Shown here in pieces: positions 42,225 through 50,769 of a stretch of 64,000 bases of DNA. The notes under the pieces are model-generated. The model had not been told where the DNA came from, searched no databases, and was given only the letters and a program-made list of their open reading frames with translations. A program made the position numbers and the translations under genes. The number at the start of each line of letters is the position of its first letter. Positions within the stretch are counted from its first letter, which is position 1. The stretch covers positions 49,125-113,124 of the forward strand of contig NZ_BTVP01000006.1 in the NCBI RefSeq assembly GCF_045863935.1. Reading direction: 5' to 3'. The stretch is from Parvibaculum sp045863935 (lineage in GTDB: Bacteria; Pseudomonadota; Alphaproteobacteria; Parvibaculales; Parvibaculaceae).

Positions 42225-42995
42225 ATGGCAAAGCTTGAAATTCACCAGTTTCCCTGTCTGAACGACAATTACGGCTATCTCGTCCACGAGCCCTCATCCG
42301 GCGCGACGGCGGCAGTCGACACACCGGAGGTGACGCCGATCCTCGCCGCCCTCAAGGAAAAGGGATGGACGCTCACCCACATCCTGAACACGCATCACCA
42401 TTTCGACCATGCGGGCGGGAACGCCGAGCTCAAGGAGAAGACGGGTTGCGTGGTGATCGGGCCCAAAGGCGAGAAGGACCTTATTCCCGGCATCGACCGC
42501 GCGGTCGGCGAAGGCGACATCGTGGAACTTGGCGCCGCCCGTGCCCGCGTCATCGACGTGCCGGGTCACACGCGTGGCCACATCGCCTACAGCTTCGACG
42601 AGGAGCACATCGCCTTCGTGGGCGACACGCTGTTCGCGCTGGGCTGCGGGCGTCTCTTCGAGGGCACGGCACAGCAGATGTGGACCTCGCTCGGCAAGCT
42701 GATGGAGCTGCCGGACGATACCGTCGTCTACTGCGCGCACGAATACACGCAGTCGAATGCCCGCTTCGCCCTTTCCGTCGAGCCGGACAATGCCGCACTC
42801 GCGGCCCGCGCAAAGGAAATCGACGAAAAGCGCGCGCGCGGCGAATGGACCGTGCCGACGACGATCGGCCTCGAGAAGAGAACCAATCCGTTCCTGCGGG
42901 CGGCGAGCCCGGATCTACGCCGCACCATCGGCCTCGAAGCGGCCGCGGATGTCGATGTTTTCGCCGAGACACGCAAGAGAAAGGACAATTTCTGA
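42225..42995 (+). CDS. gloB: Hydroxyacylglutathione hydrolase (glyoxalase II)
   Basis: A metallo-beta-lactamase-fold enzyme of 256 residues that hydrolyses S-lactoylglutathione. The metal motif THHHFDHAGGN lies near residue 56, the second His is in DVPGHTRGHI (near 110), the Asp in FVGDTLFALGCGRLFEG (near 130) and the last His in YCAHEYTQSNARF (near 170). The ATG at 42225 follows GGAGGAGA. A cupin-type gene starts 2 nt after its stop, so the two are probably co-transcribed. Confidence 0.94.
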   Translation: MAKLEIHQFPCLNDNYGYLVHEPSSGATAAVDTPEVTPILAALKEKGWTLTHILNTHHHFDHAGGNAELKEKTGCVVIGPKGEKDLIPGIDRAVGEGDIVELGAARARVIDVPGHTRGHIAYSFDEEHIAFVGDTLFALGCGRLFEGTAQQMWTSLGKLMELPDDTVVYCAHEYTQSNARFALSVEPDNAALAARAKEIDEKRARGEWTVPTTIGLEKRTNPFLRAASPDLRRTIGLEAAADVDVFAETRKRKDNF

Positions 42996-42996
42996 C

Positions 42997-43434
42997 ATGG
43001 CTTCATTCGATGCCGGCATGGACGCCGACGCCATCATCGAACTCCTCGGCATGGAGCCGCACCCCGAAGGCGGCTACTTCGCGGAGACGTTCCGCGATCC
43101 GGCAGGGGACCGCGCCCATTCGACCGCCATCTATTACCTGCTGAAGGAAGGCGAGCGTTCGCACTGGCACCGCGTCGATGCAGCCGAAATCTGGCACTGG
43201 TATGCGGGCGGACCGCTCGCGCTGTCGCGCTACGAGGAAGGCCGGGCGCCGGAAACGTTGTTGCTCGGCCAGAACCTCGATGCCGGAGAGCGCCCGCAGC
43301 TCGTCATTCCGGCAAGAGTTTGGCAGGCGGCAGAACCGCTTGGCCTCTGGACGCTGGTCGGCTGCACGGTGGCGCCCGGATTCGAGTTCGCCGGCTTTGA
43401 AATGGCCGAGCCCGGCTGGCATCCGGCGGGTTAA
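42997..43434 (+). CDS. DUF985 cupin-like protein
   Basis: A protein of 145 residues that matches the cupin-type DUF985 family. Conserved segments are ELLGMEPHPEGGYFAETFR (about 16-34), STAIYYLLKEGERSHWHRVDAAEIWHWY (starting near 42, with likely metal histidines) and LVIPARVWQAAEP-LGLWTLVGCTVAPGFEFAGFE. Plant and bacterial members have been linked to sugar or lipid binding, but the function is unsettled. It starts just after gloB. Confidence 0.88.
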   Translation: MASFDAGMDADAIIELLGMEPHPEGGYFAETFRDPAGDRAHSTAIYYLLKEGERSHWHRVDAAEIWHWYAGGPLALSRYEEGRAPETLLLGQNLDAGERPQLVIPARVWQAAEPLGLWTLVGCTVAPGFEFAGFEMAEPGWHPAG

Positions 43435-43540
43435 CTTTCGTCGCTTTTCGGTGGCTCTGTTGCCACCTTGCGCTGGCCGGACGCCGCAACCCCGCTAGAC
43501 TGCGCATTCGTGACGATTGCCGGTCCGTGGGGGGCTAAAG

Positions 43541-44428
43541 GTGAAATCCGTTTTTGCTGCATTGGGCATTCTTGCCGCGCTTTTCTGCGCGAGCCTGCCT
43601 GCGCGCGCGCAAACGGCCTGCCCGACCAAAACATCCGTGGTTGCGGTTCCGACGAAAGGCGGCCCTGCCTATGGCGGCATGCAATATGCCCGCTCAGCCG
43701 GGCTCGGACCGAAGGAGGTCGCGCTCACCTTCGACGACGGCCCGAACCCCGAAACGACACCCGTCATTCTCGACATTCTGGACCGGCACTGCGTGAAGGC
43801 GACCTTCTTCATGGTCGGCATCTATGCGCAGAAGTATCCCGACATCGTGCGCGAGGTGGCGGCGCGCGGCCACACCATCGGCACGCACACCTGGTCGCAT
43901 CCGAACAATCTCCGCCATTTCTCGCTCGAAGGCGCCCGGCGCCAGATCCGGCAAGGCTTCGCCGCCGTTGAAATGGCCCTCGCCGCTGCACCGGAGGAAG
44001 ACCGCGAAAGGCTCGCGCCTTTTTTTCGCTTTCCCGGCCTCAATGACAGCAAACCCCTGATCGGCTGGCTCGGAGAGCGCAACATCGCGACCCTTTCCTG
44101 CGAGTTCGGCGCCGACGACTGGAAATCGATCAGCGCCGCGCAGGTGCGCGCCCGGGCCATTCGGAATATCGACTATGTTGGCCGCGGCATCCTGATCCTA
44201 CACGACACCAAACCGCGCACGGCGGAGATGCTTTCCTCGCTGATCGTCGCGCTCCGGGCGGAGGGATACAGTTTCGTTCAGCTTGTGCCAGAGGAAGGGG
44301 CGCATGAACTGGCCGCCGCCTCGCGCGATCCGCTGATCGGTGCCGTCCGCCGCGTGGACATACAGGACGACGAACCGGAAACCGCCGTCTTGAAGCCGTC
44401 TCTTGAGCCCGCAACCGCCCTTCAGTAG
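43541..44428 (+). CDS. Exported polysaccharide deacetylase family protein
   Basis: A protein of about 295 residues of the NodB/carbohydrate esterase 4 superfamily. GTG at 43541 behind GGGGGG gives a signal peptide ending in ARAQT. The metal and base motif ALTFDDGPNPETTPVIL (near 62) has both Asp residues, and the second motif is GHTIGTHTWSHPNNLRHF (near 110) with the metal histidines. GRGILILHDTKPRTAEM gives the last catalytic His. It probably deacetylates an envelope polysaccharide or peptidoglycan; the substrate is unknown. Confidence 0.9.
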   Translation: MKSVFAALGILAALFCASLPARAQTACPTKTSVVAVPTKGGPAYGGMQYARSAGLGPKEVALTFDDGPNPETTPVILDILDRHCVKATFFMVGIYAQKYPDIVREVAARGHTIGTHTWSHPNNLRHFSLEGARRQIRQGFAAVEMALAAAPEEDRERLAPFFRFPGLNDSKPLIGWLGERNIATLSCEFGADDWKSISAAQVRARAIRNIDYVGRGILILHDTKPRTAEMLSSLIVALRAEGYSFVQLVPEEGAHELAAASRDPLIGAVRRVDIQDDEPETAVLKPSLEPATALQ

Positions 44429-44437
44429 TCTCTTGCC

Positions 44438-45079
44438 ATGACAGTAACATCCGCATCGGGACGATTTTTGCCGACACGCCGCAAGGCGCTGGCGCTCGGT
44501 CTCGGCGCTGCCGGCCTCCTCGCGGCGCCCGCGATTGTCCGCGCGGAAGCTCCCTACAAGCGGGCGCTACGTCTCCAGAGCCTCAATTCCGGCGAGAAAC
44601 TCACCGTCACCTATTGGACGGACGAGGGCTACGCGGACGACGCGCTGAAGCGCGTTTCCTGGTTCATGCGCGACCTGCGCACCAATGGAGTTCACGACGT
44701 CCATCCGGGTCTTCTCGATCTGCTCTGGGAGATCGACGCGAACACGCGCTCGAAGAACCCGATCTACGCCATGTCGGGCTATCGTTCACCCGAGACGAAC
44801 GACTGGCTCTTCCGGCGCGGCAATGGCGTCGATCCCGGCAGCTTCCACATGCGCGGCATGGCCATGGACATCACGCAGGATTTCCTCGATCCCGAAGAGG
44901 TCTACCGCGTGGCGAAAAAACTCGGCAAGGGCGGTGCGGGCTTCTATCCGACGAAGACGCCTTATGCCCATGTCGATATCGGACCGCCTGACAGCTGGCG
45001 CTATCCCGGTATGCCGCGCCCGGGCCGCGACGAGGAATACGACCGCGAGCAGGCGCAAGCAGAGAAAGAGGCGGGCTGA
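44438..45079 (+). CDS. Tat-exported DUF882 (YcbK-like) peptidase
   Basis: A protein of 213 residues with a twin-arginine signal (TRRKALALGLGAAGLLAAP). The domain is DUF882, of the M15 peptidase clan that includes the murein endopeptidase MepK/YcbK. Metal-ligand motifs are visible: SFHMRGMAMDI (His and Asp near 138-145) and AHVDIGPP (His near 177). It probably cleaves peptidoglycan cross-links in the periplasm. It starts 9 nt after the deacetylase gene, so the two envelope enzymes may be co-expressed. Confidence 0.9.
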   Translation: MTVTSASGRFLPTRRKALALGLGAAGLLAAPAIVRAEAPYKRALRLQSLNSGEKLTVTYWTDEGYADDALKRVSWFMRDLRTNGVHDVHPGLLDLLWEIDANTRSKNPIYAMSGYRSPETNDWLFRRGNGVDPGSFHMRGMAMDITQDFLDPEEVYRVAKKLGKGGAGFYPTKTPYAHVDIGPPDSWRYPGMPRPGRDEEYDREQAQAEKEAG

Positions 45080-45085
45080 ACGAAA

Positions 45086-45110
45086 ACGCCCCGGACAAGG
45101 TCCGGGGCGT
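45086..45110. terminator. Bidirectional terminator between DUF882 gene and phaB
   Basis: A perfect 11-bp stem, ACGCCCCGGAC / GTCCGGGGCGT, with a three-base loop. On the minus strand it is followed by a T-rich stretch (GTTTTCG), so it most clearly ends the phaB transcript. Confidence 0.8.
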
Positions 45111-45133
45111 CTCTGCATTCGCCTGCGGCTTGC

Positions 45134-45859
45134 TTATCCCGCGATATACTGAGCGCCATTCGCCGTGATCGTTGCGCCCGTAACGAAGCTCGCCTTCTCG
45201 TCGGCGAGGAAAACGACGCAATGCGCGATCTCTTCCGCCTTGCCGAGGCGGCCGACCGGGATCGTCGCGATAATTCCCTCAAGCACCTTCTCCGGCACCG
45301 CCGACACCATATCGGTGTCGATATAGCCCGGCGCGATGCAGTTCACCGTGACGCCTTTTCGTGCCACTTCCTGCGCCAGTGCCTTGGTGAAGCCGATGAC
45401 GCCGGCCTTCGCCGCGGAATAATTCGTCTGCCCCATCTGGCCCTTCTGGCCGTTGATCGAGGAGATGTTGACGATGCGCCCGAAACCGCGCTCGCGCATG
45501 CCGTTGATGAGCGGCTGGCACATGTTGAACATGGAATCGAGATCGACCGCCATGACTTCGCGCCACTGCGCCGGCGTCATCTTGTGCAGCATGCCATCGC
45601 GCGTAATGCCCGCATTGTTCACAAGCACGTCGACGGGACCGAGTTCCGCTTCGACGGCGGCGATACCCTTCACACAGGAATCGTAGTCGCCCACATTCCA
45701 CTTGTAGACGTTGACGCCGTGCTCCTTCGAAAAGGCGGCGGCCGCCTCGTCATTGCCGGCATAATTCGCGGCCACCTTGTAACCCGCCGCCTTGAGCGCC
45801 ACCGAAATCGCGACGCCGATGCCGCGTGTGCCGCCCGTTACGAGCGCAACTTTAGTCAT
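45134..45859 (-). CDS. phaB: Acetoacetyl-CoA reductase
   Basis: An SDR enzyme of 241 residues that reduces acetoacetyl-CoA to (R)-3-hydroxybutyryl-CoA for polyhydroxybutyrate. The cofactor motif is VTGGTRGIGVAISVAL (near 7). NNAGITRDGMLHKMTP, the substrate block SMFNMCQPLINGMRERGFGRIVNISS and the active-site NYSAAKAG with catalytic Tyr and Lys are typical of PhaB. The ATG follows GAGGATATCC. It lies 42 nt downstream of phaA on the same strand. Confidence 0.95.
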   Translation of the reverse strand: MTKVALVTGGTRGIGVAISVALKAAGYKVAANYAGNDEAAAAFSKEHGVNVYKWNVGDYDSCVKGIAAVEAELGPVDVLVNNAGITRDGMLHKMTPAQWREVMAVDLDSMFNMCQPLINGMRERGFGRIVNISSINGQKGQMGQTNYSAAKAGVIGFTKALAQEVARKGVTVNCIAPGYIDTDMVSAVPEKVLEGIIATIPVGRLGKAEEIAHCVVFLADEKASFVTGATITANGAQYIAG

Positions 45860-45900
45860 TGGATATCCTCGTCCTGAAACGTCTTAACCTGCGGAAACCT

Positions 45901-47088
45901 TCAGCGTTCGACACAGAGCGCGATGCCCATGCCGCCGCCGATGCAAAGTGTGGCCAGTCCCTTCTTCGCATCGCGCTTCTCCATCTCGTGAAGCAGCGTC
46001 ACGAAGACGCGTGCGCCAGACGCACCGATCGGATGGCCGATGGAAATGGCGCCGCCATTCACGTTGACGATTTCCGGGTTCCAGCCGAGGTCCTTGTTGA
46101 CCGCCAGTGCCTGCGCCGCAAAGGCTTCGTTCGCCTCGACGAGATCGAGATCGTCGACGGTCCAGCCCGCTTTCTTGAGCGCCGCCCGCGAAGCCGGGAT
46201 GGGCCCCGTCCCCATGACGGCGGGATCGACGCCCGCCTGCGCCCAGGAGACGATCCGGCCAAGCACCTTGCGGCCTTCCTTCGCCGCGCGGTCCGCGCTC
46301 ATCAGCACGACCGCCGCCGCACCGTCATTGATGCCGGAGGCGTTCGCCGCCGTGACCGTGCCGCCGTCCCTCTGGAAGGCGGGCTTCAGACCCTGGATGC
46401 CCTCAAGCGTCACGCCGTGCTTGATGAACTCGTCATTGTCGACAGTCGTTTCGCCCTTGCGCGACTTGATGGTGACAGACGCGATCTCGTCCTTGAAGCG
46501 TCCCGCCTTCTGCGCGGCCTCGGCCTTGTTCTGCGAGGCAACGGCGAAGGCATCCTGCTCGTCACGCGTGATCTGCCAGCGCGCGGCGACGTTTTCCGCC
46601 GTCTGGCCCATATGATAGCCGTTGAAGGCATCCCAGAGGCCGTCCCTGATCATCGTGTCGACGAACTCGACCGATCCCATCTTGTTGCCGGCGCGCAGAT
46701 AGGCGGCGTGCTGCGCCTGGCTCATGCTTTCCTGACCGCCCGCGACCACGACCTCGCTATCGCCATTGACGATCGCCTGATGGCCGAGCGCAACCGCGCG
46801 AAGCCCGGACCCGCAGAGCTGGTTCACGCCCCAGGCCGGCACTTCGACAGGAATACCGGCATTGACGGAGGCCTGCCGGGCCGGGTTCTGGCCCTGGCCC
46901 GCCTGAAGGACCTGACCGAGGATGACTTCCGAGACATCGGCCATTCCGATGCCTGCCCGCCCGATGGCGGCGGAAATCGCGATCCGGCCGAGTTCATGCG
47001 CTGGCAAGCTCGACAGAGCGCCGTTGAAAGAGCCAACGGGCGTGCGCGCCGCGCCGACAATGACCACCTCGGTACCGGATTTGCTCAT
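45901..47088 (-). CDS. phaA: Acetyl-CoA acetyltransferase (beta-ketothiolase)
   Basis: A thiolase of 395 residues that condenses two acetyl-CoA to acetoacetyl-CoA. The nucleophilic Cys is in NQLCGSGLRAVALG (near 90). The thiolase signatures NVNGGAISIGHPIGASGAR (near 343, with active-site His) and CIGGGMGIALCVE (second Cys) are intact. The start MSKSGTEVVIVGAARTPVGS is canonical. The phaA-phaB pair is the first half of PHB synthesis; no phaC synthase lies in this window. It is divergent from phaR. Confidence 0.96.
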   Translation of the reverse strand: MSKSGTEVVIVGAARTPVGSFNGALSSLPAHELGRIAISAAIGRAGIGMADVSEVILGQVLQAGQGQNPARQASVNAGIPVEVPAWGVNQLCGSGLRAVALGHQAIVNGDSEVVVAGGQESMSQAQHAAYLRAGNKMGSVEFVDTMIRDGLWDAFNGYHMGQTAENVAARWQITRDEQDAFAVASQNKAEAAQKAGRFKDEIASVTIKSRKGETTVDNDEFIKHGVTLEGIQGLKPAFQRDGGTVTAANASGINDGAAAVVLMSADRAAKEGRKVLGRIVSWAQAGVDPAVMGTGPIPASRAALKKAGWTVDDLDLVEANEAFAAQALAVNKDLGWNPEIVNVNGGAISIGHPIGASGARVFVTLLHEMEKRDAKKGLATLCIGGGMGIALCVER

Positions 47089-47191
47089 GGCTTGCTCCCT
47101 GGAACCGGCCTGGACAGGCCGGAGAACTGTATGACCCCGCTCTACGCGAAAGCCCGGCCAGCGCAGCACGGGCCGGTAACGCTGTTTTCGG

Positions 47192-47200
47192 TGCATCGCA
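47192..47200. promoter_or_regulatory. TGC-N3-GCA site in the phaA/phaR intergenic region
   Basis: TGCATCGCA, about 100 nt upstream of phaA, matches the TGC-N3-GCA core reported for PhaR sites. A related TTGCGCACC follows at 47210. The match is short, so it is a candidate only. Confidence 0.4.
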
Positions 47201-47311
47201 ATGCGGGACTTGCGCACCGCAACAATACCGCGTCACAATGCCGAATGACAGGGGGCAAGGGACCGTTGCGGCAAGTTGCCGTAACCGGGCGCAATAGCGA
47301 ACCGGCCCGAT

Positions 47312-47334
47312 AACATTGCAAGACAACATTGCAA
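47312..47334 (+). repeat. Direct repeat upstream of phaR
   Basis: AACATTGCAA occurs twice with a 13-bp period, ending 19 nt before the phaR start. TTGCAA is also the half of the palindrome in front of ccr. It could be an autoregulatory PhaR operator. Confidence 0.5.
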
Positions 47335-47353
47335 AACGAGAAGTGGGATAGCC

Positions 47354-47980
47354 GTGGCAAAAAAGACCTCATCCACGGACGATGATGTCATCGTTATCAA
47401 GAAATACGCGAACCGGCGGCTCTACAACACCGCGACGTCGAGCTATGTGACGCTCGACCATCTGTGCGAAATGGTGAAGCAGAGCAAGGAGTTCGTGGTT
47501 CGGGATGCAAAGACCGGCGATGATATTACCCGCTCGGTGCTCACCCAGATCATTTTCGAGGAAGAAGGCAAGGGACAGAACCTCCTGCCGATCAACTTCC
47601 TCCGGCAGCTCATCCGTTTTTACGGCGACAGCCTGCAGAGCTTTGTCCCCTCCTACCTCGAAATGAGCATGAACAGCTTCTCCAAGGAGCAGGAGAAACT
47701 CCGGACCCGCGTTACGAACGTGCTCGGCGGCCGGGAGCGGCTGAGCCAGTTCGAAGACCAGATCCGTCACAATCTTGAAATGTTCGACAATGCCATGCGC
47801 ATGTTCTCACCCTTCAGAGGGCCGGGCGGCGCGACCGAACGTACGGCGAAGGATCGGCAGGCGTCGGAACAGCCGGAAGCATCCGAGGGCGGCGAAGAAC
47901 GCGAGGATGAGCTCGACGAGCTCAAGAAGCAGATTTCGCAGATGCAGGCCCAGCTCGAGGCCCTGTCGAAAAAGAAGTGA
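47354..47980 (+). CDS. phaR: Polyhydroxyalkanoate synthesis regulator PhaR
   Basis: A DNA- and PHB-binding repressor of 208 residues. The N-terminal PHB/PHA accumulation regulator domain is unmistakable: VIVIKKYANRRLYNTATSSY (about 12-31), VTLDHLCEMVKQSKEFVV and ITRSVLTQIIFEEEGKGQNL. The C-terminal 60 residues are acidic and helical and end in a coiled coil. PhaR represses phasin and its own gene and is released by PHB granules. The start is GTG. The gene converges on the GGDEF-EAL gene with 3 nt between them. Confidence 0.96.
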   Translation: MAKKTSSTDDDVIVIKKYANRRLYNTATSSYVTLDHLCEMVKQSKEFVVRDAKTGDDITRSVLTQIIFEEEGKGQNLLPINFLRQLIRFYGDSLQSFVPSYLEMSMNSFSKEQEKLRTRVTNVLGGRERLSQFEDQIRHNLEMFDNAMRMFSPFRGPGGATERTAKDRQASEQPEASEGGEEREDELDELKKQISQMQAQLEALSKKK

Positions 47981-47983
47981 CGC

Positions 47984-49732
47984 TCAGGCGACGGTGCGGC
48001 GGCCCGCAAGGCTGTGCACCGAGCCCGGCAGCGACAGGGCCGGCTCGCCGAGATAGAAGCCCTGCAGATACTCGACGCCGAACTGCCTCAGCATTTCGAC
48101 TTCCTCGGCATTGCTGACCCATTCGGCCACCGTCGGCAGATTGAAGTTCTGCGCGAGATTGACCAGCGTGCGGACGAAAAACTGGTTGTCCGGATTGGTC
48201 GCAAGATCGACCACGAACGAACCGTCTATCTTCACCAGGTCGACATCGAGCATCTTGAGGTTGCGGAAGGACGTATAGCCCGCACCGAAATCGTCGATCG
48301 CGATCTGGCAGCCGAGATCCCGGAACGTCGCGACGAACTCTGTGAGTTCCGACACTTCCTGGATCGCCACCGTTTCCGTGATTTCGATGACGAGCCGCTC
48401 GGCAAGGCTGCGATCCGAGGCCAGAGAACCGGCAAGCGTTTCCCGCCAGAGCCGGTCGCTTGTCGTGCGGCCGGAGACGTTGAGCGAGAGCCGGACGTCC
48501 GGACGCGCCCGAAGCGTCGCAAGCGCAAGCTCCATCACGCGGTAATCGAGGAGGCCGATCAGGCCGAGCTTCTCGGCAACCGGCACAAAATGTCCCGCGG
48601 CCATGATGCTGCCATCGGGTTGCTCCATGCGGACAAGACACTCATAGATGAAGGGTTTGCCGGTCGTTGCATCGACGATCGGCTGATAGGCAATGCGGAT
48701 ACGTTTGTCGTTGAGAGCGGTGATAAGTTCATCGGCGACGTTGATATTGCGAAGGCGGGTTTTCTCGCGTTCGCGCGAAGGCCTGTAGACGACATGACTG
48801 TCGCGAAGCCGCTGCTTTGCCGAAACGAGAGCCTCTTCCGCGCGGGCGAGCGCCTGGTCGACGCTTGATGCATGCCCCGGAAGGGCGATCGAACCCGCCG
48901 AAACGGTAACGGAGACAGGCCCACGCGCCGTCATCACCACCTTGTCGCGCACTTCGGCAAGCAGACGTTCGCAGATGCCATCCAGCCGCTCTTCGTTGCA
49001 ATTGCGCAGGATGAGGCCAAACTTGTTGCCCGCATAGCGGCCGAGCGCATCGCCCCGGCGTGCGAGTGTCGCGAGCCGCTTGCCGACGCTCACGATCACC
49101 TCGTCGGCCACATCGAAACCGAAGGCATCGTTGATGAGCGCGAGATTGTCGACCGCGATAAGCAGGAAGGCGGAATTCTGGCGTCCACGCTGCGATGCGA
49201 TCATCGCATCCGTCAGCGCCTCCTTGAGACGCACGCGATTGAGAAGACCGGTGAGCTCGTCATAGGTCGACAGCCGAACGAGTTGTTCGTCGCGTTTGTG
49301 CCGTTCGTCGATCGCACGCAACACACCAACCGCACGCTGAGGCGCCCCGTCGGGGCCGCCATACCAACGGCCACGATCCTCGACCCAGCGCATGCCGCCG
49401 AAATCGTCGCGGATCTGATATTCGAATTCGTAAGCGACGCCGTTGCCGGTATCGCTTTCCCGCGACCGGCAGATGAGCTCATAGCGGCTCGGCCCGTCGC
49501 TTGCGACGCGCGCGGCAAAATCGCGATGTGTGGATATGGTTGAGACGTCGGAAATACCGAGAAGCTGCGCCGCTCCCGGACCCCAGTTCAGCGTATTGTC
49601 GTCGATCAGCCACATGTAGGCGGCATCGCCAACGGCGATAACGGCGCTCTCCAGCAAATCGTCGTGCGCCTTCATCGATTCGATGCCAATCGCCACGCCG
49701 ACTCTGCGCGCATCCTGCGTCTTCGAGTCCAC
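47984..49732 (-). CDS. PAS-GGDEF-EAL protein with degenerate GGDEF
   Basis: A putative cyclic-di-GMP phosphodiesterase of about 582 residues. A PAS-like sensor fills about residues 20-140. The GGDEF domain follows (STYDELTGLLNRVRLKEALT near 155), but its active loop reads AGNKF instead of GGDEF, so cyclase activity is unlikely. In the EAL domain the signature is ECL in place of EAL (YECLVRM), while IEITET, IDDFGAGYTSFRNL, KIDGSFV and EYLQGFYLGEP are kept, so hydrolysis is plausible. I chose GTG at 49732, which has AGGAG seven bases ahead; an ATG at 49795 lacks a ribosome site. Confidence 0.9.
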   Translation of the reverse strand: MDSKTQDARRVGVAIGIESMKAHDDLLESAVIAVGDAAYMWLIDDNTLNWGPGAAQLLGISDVSTISTHRDFAARVASDGPSRYELICRSRESDTGNGVAYEFEYQIRDDFGGMRWVEDRGRWYGGPDGAPQRAVGVLRAIDERHKRDEQLVRLSTYDELTGLLNRVRLKEALTDAMIASQRGRQNSAFLLIAVDNLALINDAFGFDVADEVIVSVGKRLATLARRGDALGRYAGNKFGLILRNCNEERLDGICERLLAEVRDKVVMTARGPVSVTVSAGSIALPGHASSVDQALARAEEALVSAKQRLRDSHVVYRPSREREKTRLRNINVADELITALNDKRIRIAYQPIVDATTGKPFIYECLVRMEQPDGSIMAAGHFVPVAEKLGLIGLLDYRVMELALATLRARPDVRLSLNVSGRTTSDRLWRETLAGSLASDRSLAERLVIEITETVAIQEVSELTEFVATFRDLGCQIAIDDFGAGYTSFRNLKMLDVDLVKIDGSFVVDLATNPDNQFFVRTLVNLAQNFNLPTVAEWVSNAEEVEMLRQFGVEYLQGFYLGEPALSLPGSVHSLAGRRTVA

Positions 49733-50035
49733 AACACCGCTCCTGCCGTGTTTACCGAATTGGGCCCATCGCCCTTCTTTGGACGCTTTCTGCATCCATG
49801 ACGGTCATAGTCGGGCAGCAGCCGTTAAAAATTCGAGAAGCGCCTTGGCGACTAAAGGCTTAAAAATGCTGGTTAATTCACACATCTGTTCCGTTGCGGC
49901 ACAACGGGACGCTTGAAAATCCTTCGGCAGCACCTCCGGACGTGGCAGGATTCTTGCGACGACGAAGCAAGGCGATCCGCATTGCAACCCGGTGCTCGAC
50001 CGCGACGGCTTCAACAAGGTGAGACGGCAAGTGAC

Positions 50036-50371
50036 ATGACGGGAATAGAGCGCATAGACCGGACGCGCCGCGCCCTTCCCGCTCCGAGGCGAGCGGAGGA
50101 GGCGCCGCGCGCGAAACGCAGCGAGCCTGCGCCGCTCCCCCGGGATTTGCCCGCCAGCACCGCCGCGCTCGGCAGGCCCGATCTCGTCGCCACGCGCCCC
50201 GTTGCGGCTTTTCTCGCGCAGTATATCGATCAACACTGGTCCTGGCCGCGCTCGCCCGCGCGCAAGGAAGAAGCCCGCCGCCAGGCGACCCACGCCTATA
50301 TCGGCGCCGACATGCTGCCGGACCTCCTTGCCGAAACGCTCCGCAACGGACGGCACCAGCGCAAACTCTGA
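50036..50371 (+). CDS. Small conserved-looking hypothetical protein
   Basis: A protein of 111 residues with no recognised domain. The first 60 residues are basic and proline-rich and probably disordered. The rest, PVAAFLAQYIDQHWSWPRSP and onward to YIGADMLPDLLAETLRNG, looks like an ordered helical part. The start is uncertain: ATG at 50036, with a weak ribosome site. The region from 49733 to 50035 upstream is otherwise empty. Coding status is supported by the amphipathic C-terminal part only. Confidence 0.55.
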   Translation: MTGIERIDRTRRALPAPRRAEEAPRAKRSEPAPLPRDLPASTAALGRPDLVATRPVAAFLAQYIDQHWSWPRSPARKEEARRQATHAYIGADMLPDLLAETLRNGRHQRKL

Positions 50372-50407
50372 TCACCCGCCGCCCGACAAGCCTGCCGGTT
50401 TCGTGGG

Positions 50408-50764
50408 TCAGTTATTTCGTGTGGCGAGGATGAGCGACTGGAGATCTGCCACCGCTCTTTCGATACGGGCAAGGCGCGCGTCCATTGCATCGAGCTTCAT
50501 CATGAGGGCGGCATCGCTGCTTGCCTGCGTCGGCGCGGCGGGAACGGGCGTCGATATCCCTGCCTTGTTCGCCACCTCGGCGGACGAAGCGGCGAGAAGC
50601 CCGGCGAGAACGCTCACCTCACGAGAGGCAAGTTCGCGCTGGTCCTTCCATATCTCGTCGACTTCGGCGCGTGAAAGGCCGAGAGCCGACGCGACATCGT
50701 CGCGCGTCCGCCCCGCTTCTCTCAGCTTCGCGTCGAACCATTCCTGATCGAAGAAGAGCGCCAT
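50408..50764 (-). CDS. HTH (XRE-like) protein
   Basis: A protein of 118 residues. Residues about 7-60 read as a Cro/C1-type helix-turn-helix: WFDAKLREAGRTRDDVASAL followed by GLSRAEVDEIWKDQRELAS, ending VLAGLLAASSAEVANKAGI. The C-terminal 35 residues form a helix (MMKLDAMDARLARIERAVAD) that could make a coiled-coil dimer. It lies 5 nt downstream of the enoyl-CoA hydratase gene on the same strand, so it may be in that operon. Its target is unknown. Confidence 0.8.
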   Translation of the reverse strand: MALFFDQEWFDAKLREAGRTRDDVASALGLSRAEVDEIWKDQRELASREVSVLAGLLAASSAEVANKAGISTPVPAAPTQASSDAALMMKLDAMDARLARIERAVADLQSLILATRNN

Positions 50765-50769
50765 TCCAC

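Noticed and set aside
49859..49878. CtrA-like TTAA pair near the GGDEF-EAL gene
   Set aside because: The spacer is nine bases, not seven.
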